64,000 nucleotides of DNA, taken from NCBI GenBank assembly GCA_024224155.1, contig JAAENP010000050.1, positions 46,892-110,891 on the forward strand. The letters run 5' to 3'. The notes beneath the pieces are model-generated. The model had not been told where the DNA came from and searched no databases. It was given only the letters and a program-made list of their open reading frames with translations. Each line of letters begins with the position of its first letter. Within the stretch, counting starts at the first letter, position 1. Origin of the DNA: a bacterium. GTDB lineage: Bacteria > Acidobacteriota > Thermoanaerobaculia > Multivoradales > JAHEKO01. A program made the translations under genes and the position numbers. This document shows, piece by piece, positions 46,050 through 55,706 of this stretch.

Positions 46050-47870
46050 TCACCGAAAAGGTAGGTACTTGACGAAGATCCGGTAGAGAAGGTCTTCCGA
46101 GCGGGTCTGATAGACCTCGGCGAACTCGATCAACCGAGCAATCTGGGCATCGCCGCCGGCCAGTTCGTCGGCTTCCCTGAAGCTGAGAATCGCAGCGCCA
46201 GGGTCCTGCCGCTGAAGGTCTCGCACCCCCAGATTGAAATAGGAATCAACCATCAATCGGCTGACATCAGGAGTGGCCAAGTCGCTTTCCCGCATGCGCC
46301 AGAGGTTGCGCAGCGCCATCTCCCATTCGCCGTCGCGAAACATCGCGATCTCCGCCTGCATCGGCGCGAGCTCGTCTCGAGTCTCTTCGAGCATTTCTTC
46401 AGCGGCGTCATCCAGGGCGGCCTGCGATGCGCCGCGCTCCAGAAGCTCCTGCGCCAGGAGAAACTGCTTCTCGCCGAAGGCGGTTCGGGCCTCGTCCACG
46501 AGCCGGTCTCTTGCCGCCAGGGCCTCGGGCTCGGGCGCGTCGTTCTTGGGTTTGCTTGCATCCAGCGAGGCTTCCCACTGAGCTACCAGGGCCTGCGCCT
46601 CCGCGTATTGCGGATGCCCCGGAGAGAGCCGGCGCAGCTGGGCAATGGCAATCGCCGCTCCGGCCTCCGCATGGGTGCGCTTGGCGCGTGTGATCGGATC
46701 GAGCTGCACCGGGACTGCCGCGTCGGAAGCGTTGGGGAAGAAGCTGTCCCAGTTTTTGTAGAGCAAGAAACCGGCGACGGCGATGACGACGAGCGCGGCC
46801 GCGCCGAGGGTGCGAAAGGTTTGATTCGGCGAGCGAACTGGTTTCGAGGCCTTGGCGACGCCTCCGATGGCAGGTCTGGGCTGAGCCTCGCCGGGCAGGG
46901 GGAGATCCGTCGCCTGGTCGAGCCCACCGGCCATGTCGGCGGGGAGCTCGCGTTCGCTCGCGAGGCTGTCGTCGAGACCGCCTTCGACGTCTCCGGTCGC
47001 TTCCATCGCGGTCGGCGGTTCGGGCGCGGCGAAGTCGGGCGCGTCGAGCCGGTCCAGGTACTCCTGGGCCGCCAGGTGGCCGGGCATCATTTCGAGAACG
47101 GCCTCGAAACCGCGCCGCGCCTCTTCCAGGCGCCCGGTCTCTACCTTGGTGACGGCGTCGTGAAAGGTCTCCTCGAGCTTCCGTTCGACTTCGGCCTTGA
47201 GCTTGCGAGCAAGATCGATCCGTCGGTTGGCTTCCGGGTGGTCGATATCTATCAGGAAGATCCGTGACCAGGCGTCGATCGCGGATTGGTACTCGGCCCT
47301 GTCGAAGGCAAGCTGGCCTTCGTGGAGGAGATCCTGAACGCGCTGCTCGCTCTCGTTGTCGAGTTCTGCGACGGGCTCGGTGTCGGAGTGGGGCGGCGGT
47401 GCCTGCGCCGGTTGTGCAGGCGGGGCCGCCGGTGGCTCTTCGGCCGGAGCTTCTTCGAGCGAGCTCAGATCCAGCGCCGAGTCCAGCGCCGAGGGCTCGG
47501 CTTCGAGGTCGAGCACCGCGGCGTCGGCGTCGGGCTCGGGAGCCGGCGCGGGGGGGACGACCGGGTCGAGCTCCCCGAAAACCGCGTCGACCTCCTTTAC
47601 CAGATCGGACTCTGCATCCGAATCGGCCGTGGCCCCTTCGCCAATGATCGCCCGGAGGTCGGCTACCGCAACCGGTCCGTTCTCGGCCTGGAGGCGCTCG
47701 TTCAGTTGGCGGGCCGGCTCGAACAGAGGATCCAGGCGAAGAACGAAGTCGCAACCGAGCTCGGCCTCGCGCAGGTCGCCGTTTTCAGCGAGCTTCAGCG
47801 TCTGGCGGAACGTATTCAAGATACGACCGCGAATCTCCTCTGCGAGGGTCTCGTTGCCGGGGTAGATCAT
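46050..47870 (-). CDS. Large TPR-type membrane protein
   Basis: 606 residues. N-terminal helical repeats (ILNTFRQTLKLAENGDLREA, DFVLRLDPLFEPARQL: TPR-like), acidic Pro/Ala-rich linker (~85-165), a second set (EGQLAFDRAEYQSAIDAWSR, RRGFEAVLEMMPGHLAAQEY), a membrane helix at ~360 (LGAAALVVIAVAGFLLYKNW) and a third set behind it. It therefore has cytoplasmic and periplasmic repeat regions. Resembles scaffolds of motility or secretion machines; no specific partner evident. Ends one base before the RDD gene region. Confidence 0.7.
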   Translation of the reverse strand: MIYPGNETLAEEIRGRILNTFRQTLKLAENGDLREAELGCDFVLRLDPLFEPARQLNERLQAENGPVAVADLRAIIGEGATADSDAESDLVKEVDAVFGELDPVVPPAPAPEPDADAAVLDLEAEPSALDSALDLSSLEEAPAEEPPAAPPAQPAQAPPPHSDTEPVAELDNESEQRVQDLLHEGQLAFDRAEYQSAIDAWSRIFLIDIDHPEANRRIDLARKLKAEVERKLEETFHDAVTKVETGRLEEARRGFEAVLEMMPGHLAAQEYLDRLDAPDFAAPEPPTAMEATGDVEGGLDDSLASERELPADMAGGLDQATDLPLPGEAQPRPAIGGVAKASKPVRSPNQTFRTLGAAALVVIAVAGFLLYKNWDSFFPNASDAAVPVQLDPITRAKRTHAEAGAAIAIAQLRRLSPGHPQYAEAQALVAQWEASLDASKPKNDAPEPEALAARDRLVDEARTAFGEKQFLLAQELLERGASQAALDDAAEEMLEETRDELAPMQAEIAMFRDGEWEMALRNLWRMRESDLATPDVSRLMVDSYFNLGVRDLQRQDPGAAILSFREADELAGGDAQIARLIEFAEVYQTRSEDLLYRIFVKYLPFR

Positions 47871-48016
47871 GAGGGGAGGCTCTTCGAGCCGCTGGAAAAA
47901 GCCCGGCGAATGTTAGCAGAACGGCCCGGTACCAACAACCAAAGTGCCTGTATCTTACAGACTTACGCGCATCTTTCGGGGCGACGAGCGATTGCGGTTA
48001 GAATGCCGGCACTTCG

Positions 48017-48460
48017 ATGCCCGATACCGAAAAGCAGCTCGAGATCGAGAAACTCTACGCTCGATCGAAGAGGCTATTTCCCGAAGTCGGAGATCTCACG
48101 GTCGAGGAGCTCGACCGGCTTCGAGAGACCACGAGAGTGGTGCTCGTCGACGTGCGCAATGCCCCGGAGCAGGCGGTGTCCATGATTCCGGATTCGATCA
48201 CGAGCACCGAGCTGGAGAGCGACCCGAGCGCCTACGCCGACAAGACGCTGGTCATCTACTGCACGATCGGACATCGGAGCGGTCTGTATGCGCAGAAGCT
48301 CCAGGCCGCCGGGTTTCGCGTCTTCAACTTGAAGGGCTCCATCCTGGCCTGGACTCACGCTCAGCGAGATCTGGTGGACGCCGACGGCCCGACCCGGCGA
48401 GTTCACGTTGCCGGGCCGCGCTGGAGCCTCGAGTCGAGCGACTACGATCCGGTCTGGTAG
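48017..48460 (+). CDS. Rhodanese-like sulfurtransferase domain protein
   Basis: 147 residues, one rhodanese domain: VVLVDVRNAPEQAVSMIPDS, strand TLVIYCTIGHRSGLYAQKL with the active-site Cys at the head of the CTIGHR loop, then AGFRVFNLKGSILAWTHAQR. Single-domain rhodaneses move sulfane sulfur, for example in thiosulfate or tRNA-thiolation pathways. Cytoplasmic. Opposite in direction to the TPR gene upstream and to mpl. Confidence 0.85.
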   Translation: MPDTEKQLEIEKLYARSKRLFPEVGDLTVEELDRLRETTRVVLVDVRNAPEQAVSMIPDSITSTELESDPSAYADKTLVIYCTIGHRSGLYAQKLQAAGFRVFNLKGSILAWTHAQRDLVDADGPTRRVHVAGPRWSLESSDYDPVW

Positions 48461-48474
48461 GCGGCCGGAGAAGC

Positions 48475-49890
48475 TCAGGCCAGTGCCTTCGCGACCGCGT
48501 GCGGCAAGCCCTCGAAGCTCCCCGATGACATGGTGACGAAGAGGTCGCCCGGACGGAGCGTCTCGAGGACCCCCTGTCGCAGCTCGGTGATCGAGTCGCA
48601 TGCCGTGGCCGGAGTGCCACGCTCTTCGAGCGCGGCGGCCAGCTCTGCGGTGTCGAGACGTTCGTCGTCGGAGAAGCGGCCGGCATGAAACACGGGCGCG
48701 AGCCAGACCCTATCTGCCGATGTGAGGGCTTCGAGATAGTCGCCAAAAAAGAGCCGACGCGCCGCGGTGAGCGAGCGCGGCTCGAGTGCCACGACCAGGT
48801 TCTTGCCGGGGTACCGGCTGCGGAGACCCTCCAGAGTCAGGCGAACCGCCGTGGGGTGGTGAGCGAAGTCGTCGACGACGAGGACGCCGCGGCCCTCGCC
48901 GACCACTTGTTGCCGTCGTTGCACGCCTTTGAATGCGGCGAGCGCCGCCGCGATCTCTGCCGCCGGTACCGAGTCCGCATGCGCGGCTGCAAACACGGCC
49001 ATGGCATTGAGCAGATTGTGTCGTCCGCCGAGGGGAAGCTCGATGCCGATCCGGTGCTCGGTGTGGTCGCTCCGGACGCGGATCTCGAATTGAGTGCCGC
49101 GCTCGTTGCCGCGAACGTTTGCCGCCCGCACGTCGCGGCCTTCCTCGAAACCGTAGAGGACGGTCCGACACGGAGACTCCCCGGCGACCGAGCGCACCTC
49201 TGCCGAATCGCCGTAGGCGATCAGGAGGCCGTTCTTCGGCATCGAGCGCACCAGCTGGCGATAGGTCTCGTCGAGCGCCTCCGGAGTCTCGTAAAGGTCG
49301 GCGTGATCGTACTCGACGCTGGTCAGGATCAACGTCTCGGGCCGGTAGTGAAAGAACTTGGGGCCGCGATCGAAGTAGGCGGCGTTGTATTCGTCGCCCT
49401 CGACGATAAATCGTTCTCCCGAGCCGCTCGCGAAACTCTGCTCTAGATTCAAGGGCACGCCCCCGATCAGAAAGCCCGGATCGTTGCCGGTGGCTCGATA
49501 GACCCATGCCGCCAGGGCGGTCGTCGTAGTCTTACCGTGGGTGCCAGCGACGACAAGCGGGCGCCGCCTGGCCAGGAAGAAACGGTAGAGCGCCTCGGGC
49601 ATGGAGATTCGCTCGATGCCGATCTCCTCTACCGCCAGGGCTTCCGGGTTGGTTCGAGGAATCGCGTTGCCGACGACCACGAGGTCGGGCCGAGGATCCA
49701 GGTGCCCGGGCTCGTAGCCGAGCAACGGTTCGATGCCGCAGTCTTCGAGCAATGTGCTCATGGGCGGGTAGAGAGGGCCGTCGGAGCCCCGTACCGAGTG
49801 CCCGGCCTCCTGCAGCAGGCAGGCGAGGGGGGCCATGCCGCTGCCGCCGATGGCGATCAGGTAGATGTCGAGGGGGGACTTCGGGGACAC
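48475..49890 (-). CDS. mpl: Mpl: UDP-MurNAc:L-Ala-gamma-D-Glu-meso-DAP ligase, start codon in a REP element
   Basis: 471 residues. Mur ligase layout: Rossmann start AIGGSGMAPLACLLQEAGHS, ATP loop VAGTHGKTTTTA, EGDEYNAAYFDRGPKFFHYR (Mpl-type), DDFAHHPTAVRLTL, end MSSGSFEGLPH. Mpl attaches recycled tripeptide to UDP-MurNAc in murein recycling. The only in-frame start ahead of the fold is GTG 49890, inside a GGGGACAC palindrome with no Shine-Dalgarno, so the repeat seems to have replaced the original 5' end. Near the rhodanese gene, convergent. Confidence 0.9.
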   Translation of the reverse strand: MSPKSPLDIYLIAIGGSGMAPLACLLQEAGHSVRGSDGPLYPPMSTLLEDCGIEPLLGYEPGHLDPRPDLVVVGNAIPRTNPEALAVEEIGIERISMPEALYRFFLARRRPLVVAGTHGKTTTTALAAWVYRATGNDPGFLIGGVPLNLEQSFASGSGERFIVEGDEYNAAYFDRGPKFFHYRPETLILTSVEYDHADLYETPEALDETYRQLVRSMPKNGLLIAYGDSAEVRSVAGESPCRTVLYGFEEGRDVRAANVRGNERGTQFEIRVRSDHTEHRIGIELPLGGRHNLLNAMAVFAAAHADSVPAAEIAAALAAFKGVQRRQQVVGEGRGVLVVDDFAHHPTAVRLTLEGLRSRYPGKNLVVALEPRSLTAARRLFFGDYLEALTSADRVWLAPVFHAGRFSDDERLDTAELAAALEERGTPATACDSITELRQGVLETLRPGDLFVTMSSGSFEGLPHAVAKALA

Positions 49891-49991
49891 AATACGTAAT
49901 CTGGTATGAAAGAGAGTACCGTTCTTGTGACCGGGTTCGGTTCGGTGACGAGAGTGTGCGGCCTGTCAGCTCAGATTACGTATTGTGTCCC
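49883..49991. repeat. REP-like palindromic element 2
   Basis: Arms GGGACACAATACGTAATCTG (49884-49903) and its complement (49972-49991) around a ~68-base loop. The first 15 bases equal those of element 1 at 45408; the rest of arms and the loop differ, so only the tip is conserved. Lies between mpl (whose start it overlaps) and the DUF1573 gene. Confidence 0.85.
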
Positions 49992-50047
49992 GCCCGACGC
50001 CGAGGCAATATAGCATTGGCCTTGGGTCAGGGACCTGGAGGAAGAAC

Positions 50048-51055
50048 GTGAGTAGAGAACTCTTGCCGGCACAATTGGTGGTTTCGATCGGCCTGCTTCT
50101 GGCAGTGACCGCTTCGAGCGCTTCGGCGGCGGCCAAAGCCGTGGTTCGGGAACCGATCGTTGACGTCGGGACCGTTGCCAAGGGAGAGCAGATCGAACAC
50201 AGCTTCGAGCTGCGCAATGAAGGCGACGCCGTCCTGACGGTGCGCGAGGTCAAACCCGCCTGCGGTTGCACGATCGCGAAGTACGACAAGTCCATCGCTG
50301 CCGGGGCTACCGGGAAGATCGCCGCCGTCGTCAAGACCGAGAACTTCACCGGACCGATTGCCAAGTCGGTAACCGTCTTTACCAGCGACAGCTCCAACCC
50401 GAGGATCAACCTGGTCATCAAGGCGGTCATTCAGCCGCAGGTGGAGGTTCAGCCGGGCTACGCCCGCTTCATCGTGGTCGAGGGCTCGGGAACCGAATCG
50501 AGCACCCAGACGCTCTGGACCGCCCAGGGTCCGGACCTGGAGATTCGGAGCGTGCGCTCCCCGTATCCGTTCGTGAAGGCGGGCTACCGGCGACTCGATA
50601 CCGGCGAGGCCGAGACCGGTTCGCGTTGGGAGGTGAGCCTATCGCTGGACCGCAATGGCGCGCCTGTCGGCCCGCTCGCGGATTTCATCGAAGTCGAGAC
50701 CAATCATCCGAAGCAACGGGTGATCAAGATTCCGGTCTCGGGCTTTGTCCGGCCCGAAGTCAGCGTGACACCCCGCGTAGCCGAGCTGGGGAGTCGCCGG
50801 CTCGAGACGCCGTTCACGACGACCCTCGAGGTTCGGAACCAGACCAACACCACGATCTCACTTTCGGGCGCGACCGCGGACGTGGCCGGCATCGACGCCG
50901 AGATCGAAGAAGTGGAGGCGGGCAAGGTCTACAAGGTGGTCCTGACCCTGCAACCGGAAATGGCCAAGGGGCCCTTCAAGGGCAAGGTCCAGATCACTAC
51001 CTCCAGCAAGCGGCGCCCGCTTCTCGAGGTCGACCTCAGCGGCACGGTTCTTTAG
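50048..51055 (+). CDS. Exported DUF1573-domain protein
   Basis: 335 residues from GTG 50048 (CTGGAGGAAG upstream). Signal peptide ends SASAAAK. DUF1573 domain ~40-140: [20 protein letters not shown] and the hallmark [13 protein letters not shown], an Ig-like ASPM-SPD-2-Hydin type fold. Two further Ig-like repeats (~140-335) follow. Probably an envelope structural protein; members occur in Bacteroidetes, Planctomycetes and Acidobacteria. Ends four bases into the convergent rph. Confidence 0.8.
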   Translation: MSRELLPAQLVVSIGLLLAVTASSASAAAKAVVREPIVDVGTVAKGEQIEHSFELRNEGDAVLTVREVKPACGCTIAKYDKSIAAGATGKIAAVVKTENFTGPIAKSVTVFTSDSSNPRINLVIKAVIQPQVEVQPGYARFIVVEGSGTESSTQTLWTAQGPDLEIRSVRSPYPFVKAGYRRLDTGEAETGSRWEVSLSLDRNGAPVGPLADFIEVETNHPKQRVIKIPVSGFVRPEVSVTPRVAELGSRRLETPFTTTLEVRNQTNTTISLSGATADVAGIDAEIEEVEAGKVYKVVLTLQPEMAKGPFKGKVQITTSSKRRPLLEVDLSGTVL

Positions 51056-51879
51056 GGTCTGCCCCAGAGCTCTTTTTCGTCTTTGGGCGCGGCTTCGCGT
51101 CGGGGCCCCTTGCGCTCGAGCGCTGCCACCTGCTCGAGAACCGGCGCCAGGGCGCTCTGTTGCCGCTCGACCAAGGTCTGAATCCCGACGACCGCTAGAT
51201 CCAACAGGCTGTCGAACTGCGCTCGGCTGAAGGTGCCGCGCTCGCCGGTGCCCTGGACTTCGACCAGAGCGCCGGCGCCGGTGCCGACCACGTTCATGTC
51301 GACCTCGGCCTGCTGATCCTCGCTGGCGTCGAGGTCGAGAAGCAGCTCGCCGCCGAAGATCCCGACCGAGGTGGCCGCCACGTTGTCGAGAACCGGCCAG
51401 CGTTTGAGGTCGCCTCGCAGGAACGCCTCGCCGAGAGCGCGGACCGCGGCCACGAAGGCGCCGGTAATGGACGCGGTCCGAGTTCCGCCATCGGCCTGCA
51501 GGACGTCGCAATCGAGAATCAGGGTCGTCTCGGGCATCGCGCGAAGATCGAACGCGGCTCGAAGGCTCCGGCCGATCAAGCGCTGGATCTCGGCGCTCCG
51601 GCCCGACTGCCGGCCGCGCTTGACCTCGCGCGCCGAGCGCCGGCTCGTCGCGCGCGGCAACATGGCGTATTCGGCGGTAATCCAGCCGCTGCCGCTGCCC
51701 TCGAGGAACGGCGGTACGCGATTCTCCAGAGTCGCCGCGACCAGTACTTGGGTGTCACCGGTTTCGATCAGGGCCGAGCCGTCGGCGAACTTCATTGCGT
51801 CGAGTGTGATCTTGACGGGCCGCAGCTCGGCTGCTGAGCGCCCGAGGGCGCGCGCCGTAGGATGGTTCTTGTTCAGCAC
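51052..51879 (-). CDS. rph: Ribonuclease PH
   Basis: 275 residues, slightly longer than the usual ~240-255 at the C-terminus. Signatures: [60 protein letters not shown]. Phosphorolytic 3'-5' exonuclease that trims tRNA 3' ends. Follows murI after 24 bases. Confidence 0.94.
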   Translation of the reverse strand: MLNKNHPTARALGRSAAELRPVKITLDAMKFADGSALIETGDTQVLVAATLENRVPPFLEGSGSGWITAEYAMLPRATSRRSAREVKRGRQSGRSAEIQRLIGRSLRAAFDLRAMPETTLILDCDVLQADGGTRTASITGAFVAAVRALGEAFLRGDLKRWPVLDNVAATSVGIFGGELLLDLDASEDQQAEVDMNVVGTGAGALVEVQGTGERGTFSRAQFDSLLDLAVVGIQTLVERQQSALAPVLEQVAALERKGPRREAAPKDEKELWGRP

Positions 51880-51903
51880 GCAGTCATTCTAGCCGTAGCC
51901 GGC

Positions 51904-52683
51904 TCAGAGATCCGTAAGCTCGAGGGTGCCCCAATCACCGGCGAGGATGCGATGGGCCAGCCGCTCGAAGCGGTCGGCTGCGTCGGTTACGAGGAATCGA
52001 TCGCGCGGGCGGGGCTGAGCCTCCGAGTCGTCCGCCTGCGCCAGAGCGTCTGCGATTTCAGCGGCGACAACCTCGGCCGAGTCGACCAGCTCGACGGCGT
52101 CGTCGAACAGCTCGCGAAGCACCGGCTTGAGCAGGGGGTAGTGCGTGCATCCGAGAACCACCGTGTCGACACCGTGCTCGATCAGCGGCTGAAGGTAGCG
52201 TCGGGCGACCTGGCGAGTCACGGGATCCTCGAGCCAGCCCTCTTCCACCAGGGGCACGAACAATGGACAGGCCTGGCTCACCACCTCGAGCTCGGGCCGG
52301 TGTTCGAGTATCGCCTGCTGATAGGCCTCGGAAAGAACCGTCGATTCGGTGCCGAGCACGCCCACGCACCGTTTCGAGACCCGGGCGGCCCGTGCGGCTC
52401 CCGGCTCGACGACGCCCCACAGCGGCACGTTGGGTGAGACCTCGGACAGACCCAGCGCCGACGCCGTGTTGCAGGCGACCACCACGGCCTTGACGCCGCG
52501 GCGCTCGAGAAACTCGACATTGCGCTGGGTGTAGCGAGCAATCGTCTTTCGCGACTTGATTCCGTAGGGGAGGCGCGCGGTATCGCCGAGAAAGAGAATC
52601 GACTCGTTCGGGAGCCGGCGTTTGAGGGCCCTGACGACGGTAAGACCGCCAACGCCAGAGTCGAACACTCCGATTTGATTCAT
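51904..52683 (-). CDS. murI: Glutamate racemase
   Basis: 259 residues. IGVFDSGVGGLTVVRAL, catalytic Cys in VVVACNTASALGL, catalytic Cys in VVLGCTHYPLL; substrate-binding FLGDTARLPYG. Makes D-glutamate for peptidoglycan. Start overlaps the GerMN-gene stop by four bases. Confidence 0.94.
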   Translation of the reverse strand: MNQIGVFDSGVGGLTVVRALKRRLPNESILFLGDTARLPYGIKSRKTIARYTQRNVEFLERRGVKAVVVACNTASALGLSEVSPNVPLWGVVEPGAARAARVSKRCVGVLGTESTVLSEAYQQAILEHRPELEVVSQACPLFVPLVEEGWLEDPVTRQVARRYLQPLIEHGVDTVVLGCTHYPLLKPVLRELFDDAVELVDSAEVVAAEIADALAQADDSEAQPRPRDRFLVTDAADRFERLAHRILAGDWGTLELTDL

Positions 52684-53246
52684 CCCGCCTCGCGGATGAG
52701 GTCCGGCCGCGCGGCCAGCGGGCTCGAAGTGTCGACGTGGCCGGCGATGGTGTCGCGCTGTCGGCCGTTGATCAGGATCACCGCCCAGCGCGCCGCCTCG
52801 TCGTCCAGGAGCAGTGTGTTGACGATGCTGTAGAGCGCGAGCATTTCCTCGGTCGAGCCCATGCCGACCGTTTCGGATATCTTGAAATCGACGTAGATCG
52901 TGCCGTCCGGTGCCGTAAAGACGCTTGCGACCTGCGTACCGTTGGGCAAGGCAGGCCGTAAACCCTCGGTCGTCGGGCCCTCCACCAGCTGCTCGGCGAG
53001 CCAGCGTCTTCTGGCTGTCGGCTGCAGCTCAGCCGGCATCGTTCGCAGCTCGGGCTCGAGCATTCCACTTGTCGCCGGAAAGTAGACCGCGGCCTGTGAG
53101 CCCGCCGATGATTGGACGGGTTCCGTGTCACCGGGGTCGGTAGCGGCTGCCGGTGAGGGCTCGGTTTTCAACCAGACGATTCCGAGACCCGCGATCCCGA
53201 CCGCGACCAGGGCGGCCGTCAGCAACAAGGCTCTTCGGCGGTTCAT
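52680..53246 (-). CDS. GerMN-domain protein
   Basis: 188 residues, N-terminal membrane anchor (LLLTAALVAVGIAGLGIVWL), short linker, then a GerMN domain: TSGMLEPELRTMPAELQPTA, LAEQLVEGPTTEGLRPALP, VASVFTAPDGTIYVDF. GerMN domains are found with cell-wall amidases and spore proteins and are thought to bind peptidoglycan. Overlaps both the amidase and murI genes by four bases, so it is part of this wall operon. Confidence 0.88.
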   Translation of the reverse strand: MNRRRALLLTAALVAVGIAGLGIVWLKTEPSPAAATDPGDTEPVQSSAGSQAAVYFPATSGMLEPELRTMPAELQPTARRRWLAEQLVEGPTTEGLRPALPNGTQVASVFTAPDGTIYVDFKISETVGMGSTEEMLALYSIVNTLLLDDEAARWAVILINGRQRDTIAGHVDTSSPLAARPDLIREAG

Positions 53247-54763
53247 CGGCTGGAAAACTCGAGCTGCTCAGCCGAAGACCCCTCGACCTGTGCCTTATAG
53301 CGCGAGACCGCGCGCACCAGGGAGTCGGTCAGCTGGCCGCGATACTCGGAGTCTTGAAGCCTCTGCTCCTCTTTCGGGTTGCTCAGGAATCCCAGTTCTA
53401 CGAGCACCGCGGGCATCGCGGCGCCCAGAAGCACTCGGAACGGGGCCTGCTTGACTCCACGGTTGCGCAGGCCCAGGGCGTCGTTGAGCTCGGCCTGCAT
53501 GAGTCCGCCCAGGGTCTGACTCTGGCCCAGGTAGCGGCTCTGAGCCAGGTCCCAGAGCATGAGTTGGAGGTCGTAGAGCGGGTCGCGGACGCTCGCGTTC
53601 TCGACCGAGGCCGTACGCCCGGCCTCCGCGTCGCTGGCTTCGAAACTCGAGAAATACGTCTCGGCGCCGCGTGCCGACGAGTTCGGGGAGGCATTGATGT
53701 GGAGCGAGATGAACAGATCGCCCTTGTATTGGTTGGCGAGCGCCGAGCGCGAATCGAGCGAAATGTCGATGTCGCTGGATCGGGTCAACACAACCCGGAC
53801 GTTTAAGGCTTGCTCCAGGCGGGTCTCGAGCTGCCGGGCCAGCGCGAGGGTCAGCTCTTTCTCGACCGCGCCGCCCGCGCCATGGGCGCCCGGATCGCTA
53901 CCGCCGTGCCCCGGGTCGATGATCACGGTCCGGACGCCTTGGCGTTGTGCCTGGACCGGCGGACGCTGGGTTCGCACGAGGGTCGAACCGCCGGACCGGT
54001 CGCGCAAAACGTCGAAAACGATCCGGAACGGATTCTCGAGAATGTAGTCCTGAGTCGTTGCCTGCCGGGTGAGCTCGATTCGGATCGACTCCGATGTCAA
54101 CTGGATGTCGCGAACGAGCTCGCCGGTCGACGCAAGCGTCTGCGAGGTCTCCTCGAGCCGGTCGCCGATCAGCTCGATCTCGATTTCGCGGGCGCTTTTC
54201 TTGAGGTGGTAGCGTGGGCGCTCCGGGAACTCGAAGACCAGGGTCGTGACGCCGCGTAGCCTCACCACGTCCACGGTCACCGGAAGCTCGCGCAACGGCT
54301 GCCGCTCGATCCTCAGCAGGTGGTCGGTCGGCTGCCAGTCGAAGTCGTATCCCAGGAGGTTGCCGTAGAGCGTTTGCAGGAGATCCAACGGCACGTGCAG
54401 GCCACGGTCGCCGGCAACTGGCGCTTGGGAAAGTAGCTCGATCTCTTCGTTCTCGGTCATGGTCACCGCGCCGGGACCAAAGAGGAAAGCGGCTTCGCCC
54501 ATCCGCAGCTCGTGCTTCTGCTGCATCGGCCCGATGTCGAGCTCGCCGCCGAGGAGGCCCACCAGCGGCTGGAGGGCAAACATCGGCCCGGCCAGGGTGT
54601 GAGAGTAGGGGAGCGGCCGGCTCTGCGTGCCCAGCTCGACGACCGCCAGGCCGGTCTCGAGAACTTCGAACGAGCGGTCCTCGGCAGCCGGATTGGCTGC
54701 TTCAAGGGGCGGAATGGCGAGTAAGATGAGGAGGCCGGTGAGGGCTCGCAGGCGGGTCGGCAC
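53243..54763 (-). CDS. N-acetylmuramoyl-L-alanine amidase (AMIN plus Amidase_3)
   Basis: 506 residues from GTG 54763, which places a signal peptide (LTGLLILLAIPPLEA) at the N-terminus; TTG 54808 is a possible longer start. A ~130-residue N-terminal domain, then an AMIN domain (~140-230, TLVFEFPERPRYHLKKSA) that binds wall, then Amidase_3: VIIDPGHGGSDPGAHG (zinc His), ALARQLE, FISLHINASPN (His), VLVELGFLSNPKEEQRL (catalytic Glu). Cleaves the amide between MurNAc and stem peptide during division; AmiC-like. Confidence 0.9.
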   Translation of the reverse strand: MPTRLRALTGLLILLAIPPLEAANPAAEDRSFEVLETGLAVVELGTQSRPLPYSHTLAGPMFALQPLVGLLGGELDIGPMQQKHELRMGEAAFLFGPGAVTMTENEEIELLSQAPVAGDRGLHVPLDLLQTLYGNLLGYDFDWQPTDHLLRIERQPLRELPVTVDVVRLRGVTTLVFEFPERPRYHLKKSAREIEIELIGDRLEETSQTLASTGELVRDIQLTSESIRIELTRQATTQDYILENPFRIVFDVLRDRSGGSTLVRTQRPPVQAQRQGVRTVIIDPGHGGSDPGAHGAGGAVEKELTLALARQLETRLEQALNVRVVLTRSSDIDISLDSRSALANQYKGDLFISLHINASPNSSARGAETYFSSFEASDAEAGRTASVENASVRDPLYDLQLMLWDLAQSRYLGQSQTLGGLMQAELNDALGLRNRGVKQAPFRVLLGAAMPAVLVELGFLSNPKEEQRLQDSEYRGQLTDSLVRAVSRYKAQVEGSSAEQLEFSSR

Positions 54764-54822
54764 GACGGCGTAGAGGATACCACTCGGGAGTCGGCGAGTC
54801 CGCCGCAAGGAGGCATCAGAAC

Positions 54823-55206
54823 ATGGAAATTCGCGAATTCAGGCCTACCCTCAAGGCCAAGGACTTCGATCGCACGTGTCAGTTCTACAGCGAGGTTCTG
54901 GGGCTTCCCCGCTTGGCCAGCCGTGATACGCCCGAAGGCCGCTCCGCGGTCTACCAGGCGGGCTCGGCGCAGATCGAGGTGACCGGTCTGGCTCGCGGAA
55001 AGGGCAAGGACTCGAGCGCGGGCTACCACGCGCCCGAAGCGCCGATGGTTCTTACCCTGGTCGTGGCCTCTGCCGAGGATATCTACAAGGAGCTGATTTT
55101 TCGCGATCGCAACATTCCAGGCGGCCTGCGTAAGGACTCCGCTGGCAACACCATCTTCGGCACCCACGATCCCGACGGTGTTCGGATTCTCTTCGTGGAG
55201 GAGTAG
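54823..55206 (+). CDS. VOC/glyoxalase-family protein
   Basis: 127 residues, AAGGAGG before the ATG. One betaalphabetabetabeta repeat set of the vicinal-oxygen-chelate fold: FRPTLKAKDFDRTCQFYSEV, AVYQAGSAQIEVT, LTLVVASAEDIYKEL, NTIFGTHDPDGVRILFVEE. Metal ligands of glyoxalase I cannot all be identified, so activity is open. Divergent from the amidase. Confidence 0.82.
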   Translation: MEIREFRPTLKAKDFDRTCQFYSEVLGLPRLASRDTPEGRSAVYQAGSAQIEVTGLARGKGKDSSAGYHAPEAPMVLTLVVASAEDIYKELIFRDRNIPGGLRKDSAGNTIFGTHDPDGVRILFVEE

Positions 55207-55208
55207 TC

Positions 55209-55233
55209 GGGGACACGATTCCTTCGTGTCCCC
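55209..55233. repeat. Short GGGGACAC hairpin, terminator-like
   Basis: Perfect 10-base stem GGGGACACGA / TCGTGTCCCC with loop TTCCT, three bases after the VOC stop. A T-run (GGTTTTTCT) follows 10 bases later, so it may also stop transcription. Shares the GGGGACAC tip with elements at 45408 and 49883. Confidence 0.7.
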
Positions 55234-55301
55234 TCCCGATTGGTTTTTCTGAGCCCCCTTGGCCGTATCGCTGGTTTTTGCTACCCTGCCGCTCCCACGA
55301 A

Positions 55302-55377
55302 GGCGCGTTCGTCTAGGGGTCTAGGACGCCGGCCTCTCACGCCGGTAACACGGGTTCGAATCCCGTACGCGCTACCA
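55302..55377 (+). tRNA. tRNA-Glu (anticodon CTC)
   Basis: Acceptor GGCGCGT pairs with ACGCGCT (first pair G-T), D arm, anticodon stem CCGGC-GCCGG with loop CTCTCAC (anticodon CTC), T arm CGGGTTCGAATCCCG, discriminator A and encoded CCA. A complete cloverleaf. A recombinase gene fragment starts at its 3' end on the other strand, as at a mobile-island border. Confidence 0.95.
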
Positions 55378-55693
55378 CTCCTTCGTTTCTCGCCCCGTGA
55401 TGCAGGCAGATTCTCAGCGCCAGGTGCTGCTGGGCGTCCCTGGCGAATCTGTTGATCGCATAGACGACCACGAAATCGATCCTGCCCTTCTTCTCACGGC
55501 AGTAAGCCAACAACTTCTTCAGCTCGGTCCGCTCTGTGGTGCGTGCGCTCTCCCCCTCCTCGACGAAGGTCCCCGCGACCGCGATGCCCCTGGTCTCGCA
55601 GTAGTGGCGGCAACGCTTCATCTGGGTGTCCAGACTGAAGTTCTTGACCTGCTGCTCGGAGGAGACGCGGGTGTAAATGAGCGCGCGGGGCAT
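55378..55693 (-). pseudogene. Serine recombinase, N-terminal fragment
   Basis: From ATG 55693 the frame reads ALIYTRVSSEQQVKNFSLDT (catalytic Ser in RVSS), RCRHYCETRGIAV, GIAVAGTFVEEGESARTTER, VVVYAINRFARDAQQHL. This is the resolvase-type catalytic domain of a large serine integrase. It loses similarity after ~100 residues and the open frame simply runs antisense through tRNA-Glu. The remaining ~300-400 residues (recombinase and zinc-ribbon domains) are absent. Confidence 0.8.
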
Positions 55694-55706
55694 GACCTTT
55701 CTTGTC

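Noticed and set aside
55302..55377. C-terminal codons of the serine recombinase running through tRNA-Glu
   Set aside because: That stretch is the antisense of a complete tRNA; the recombinase homology ends before it.
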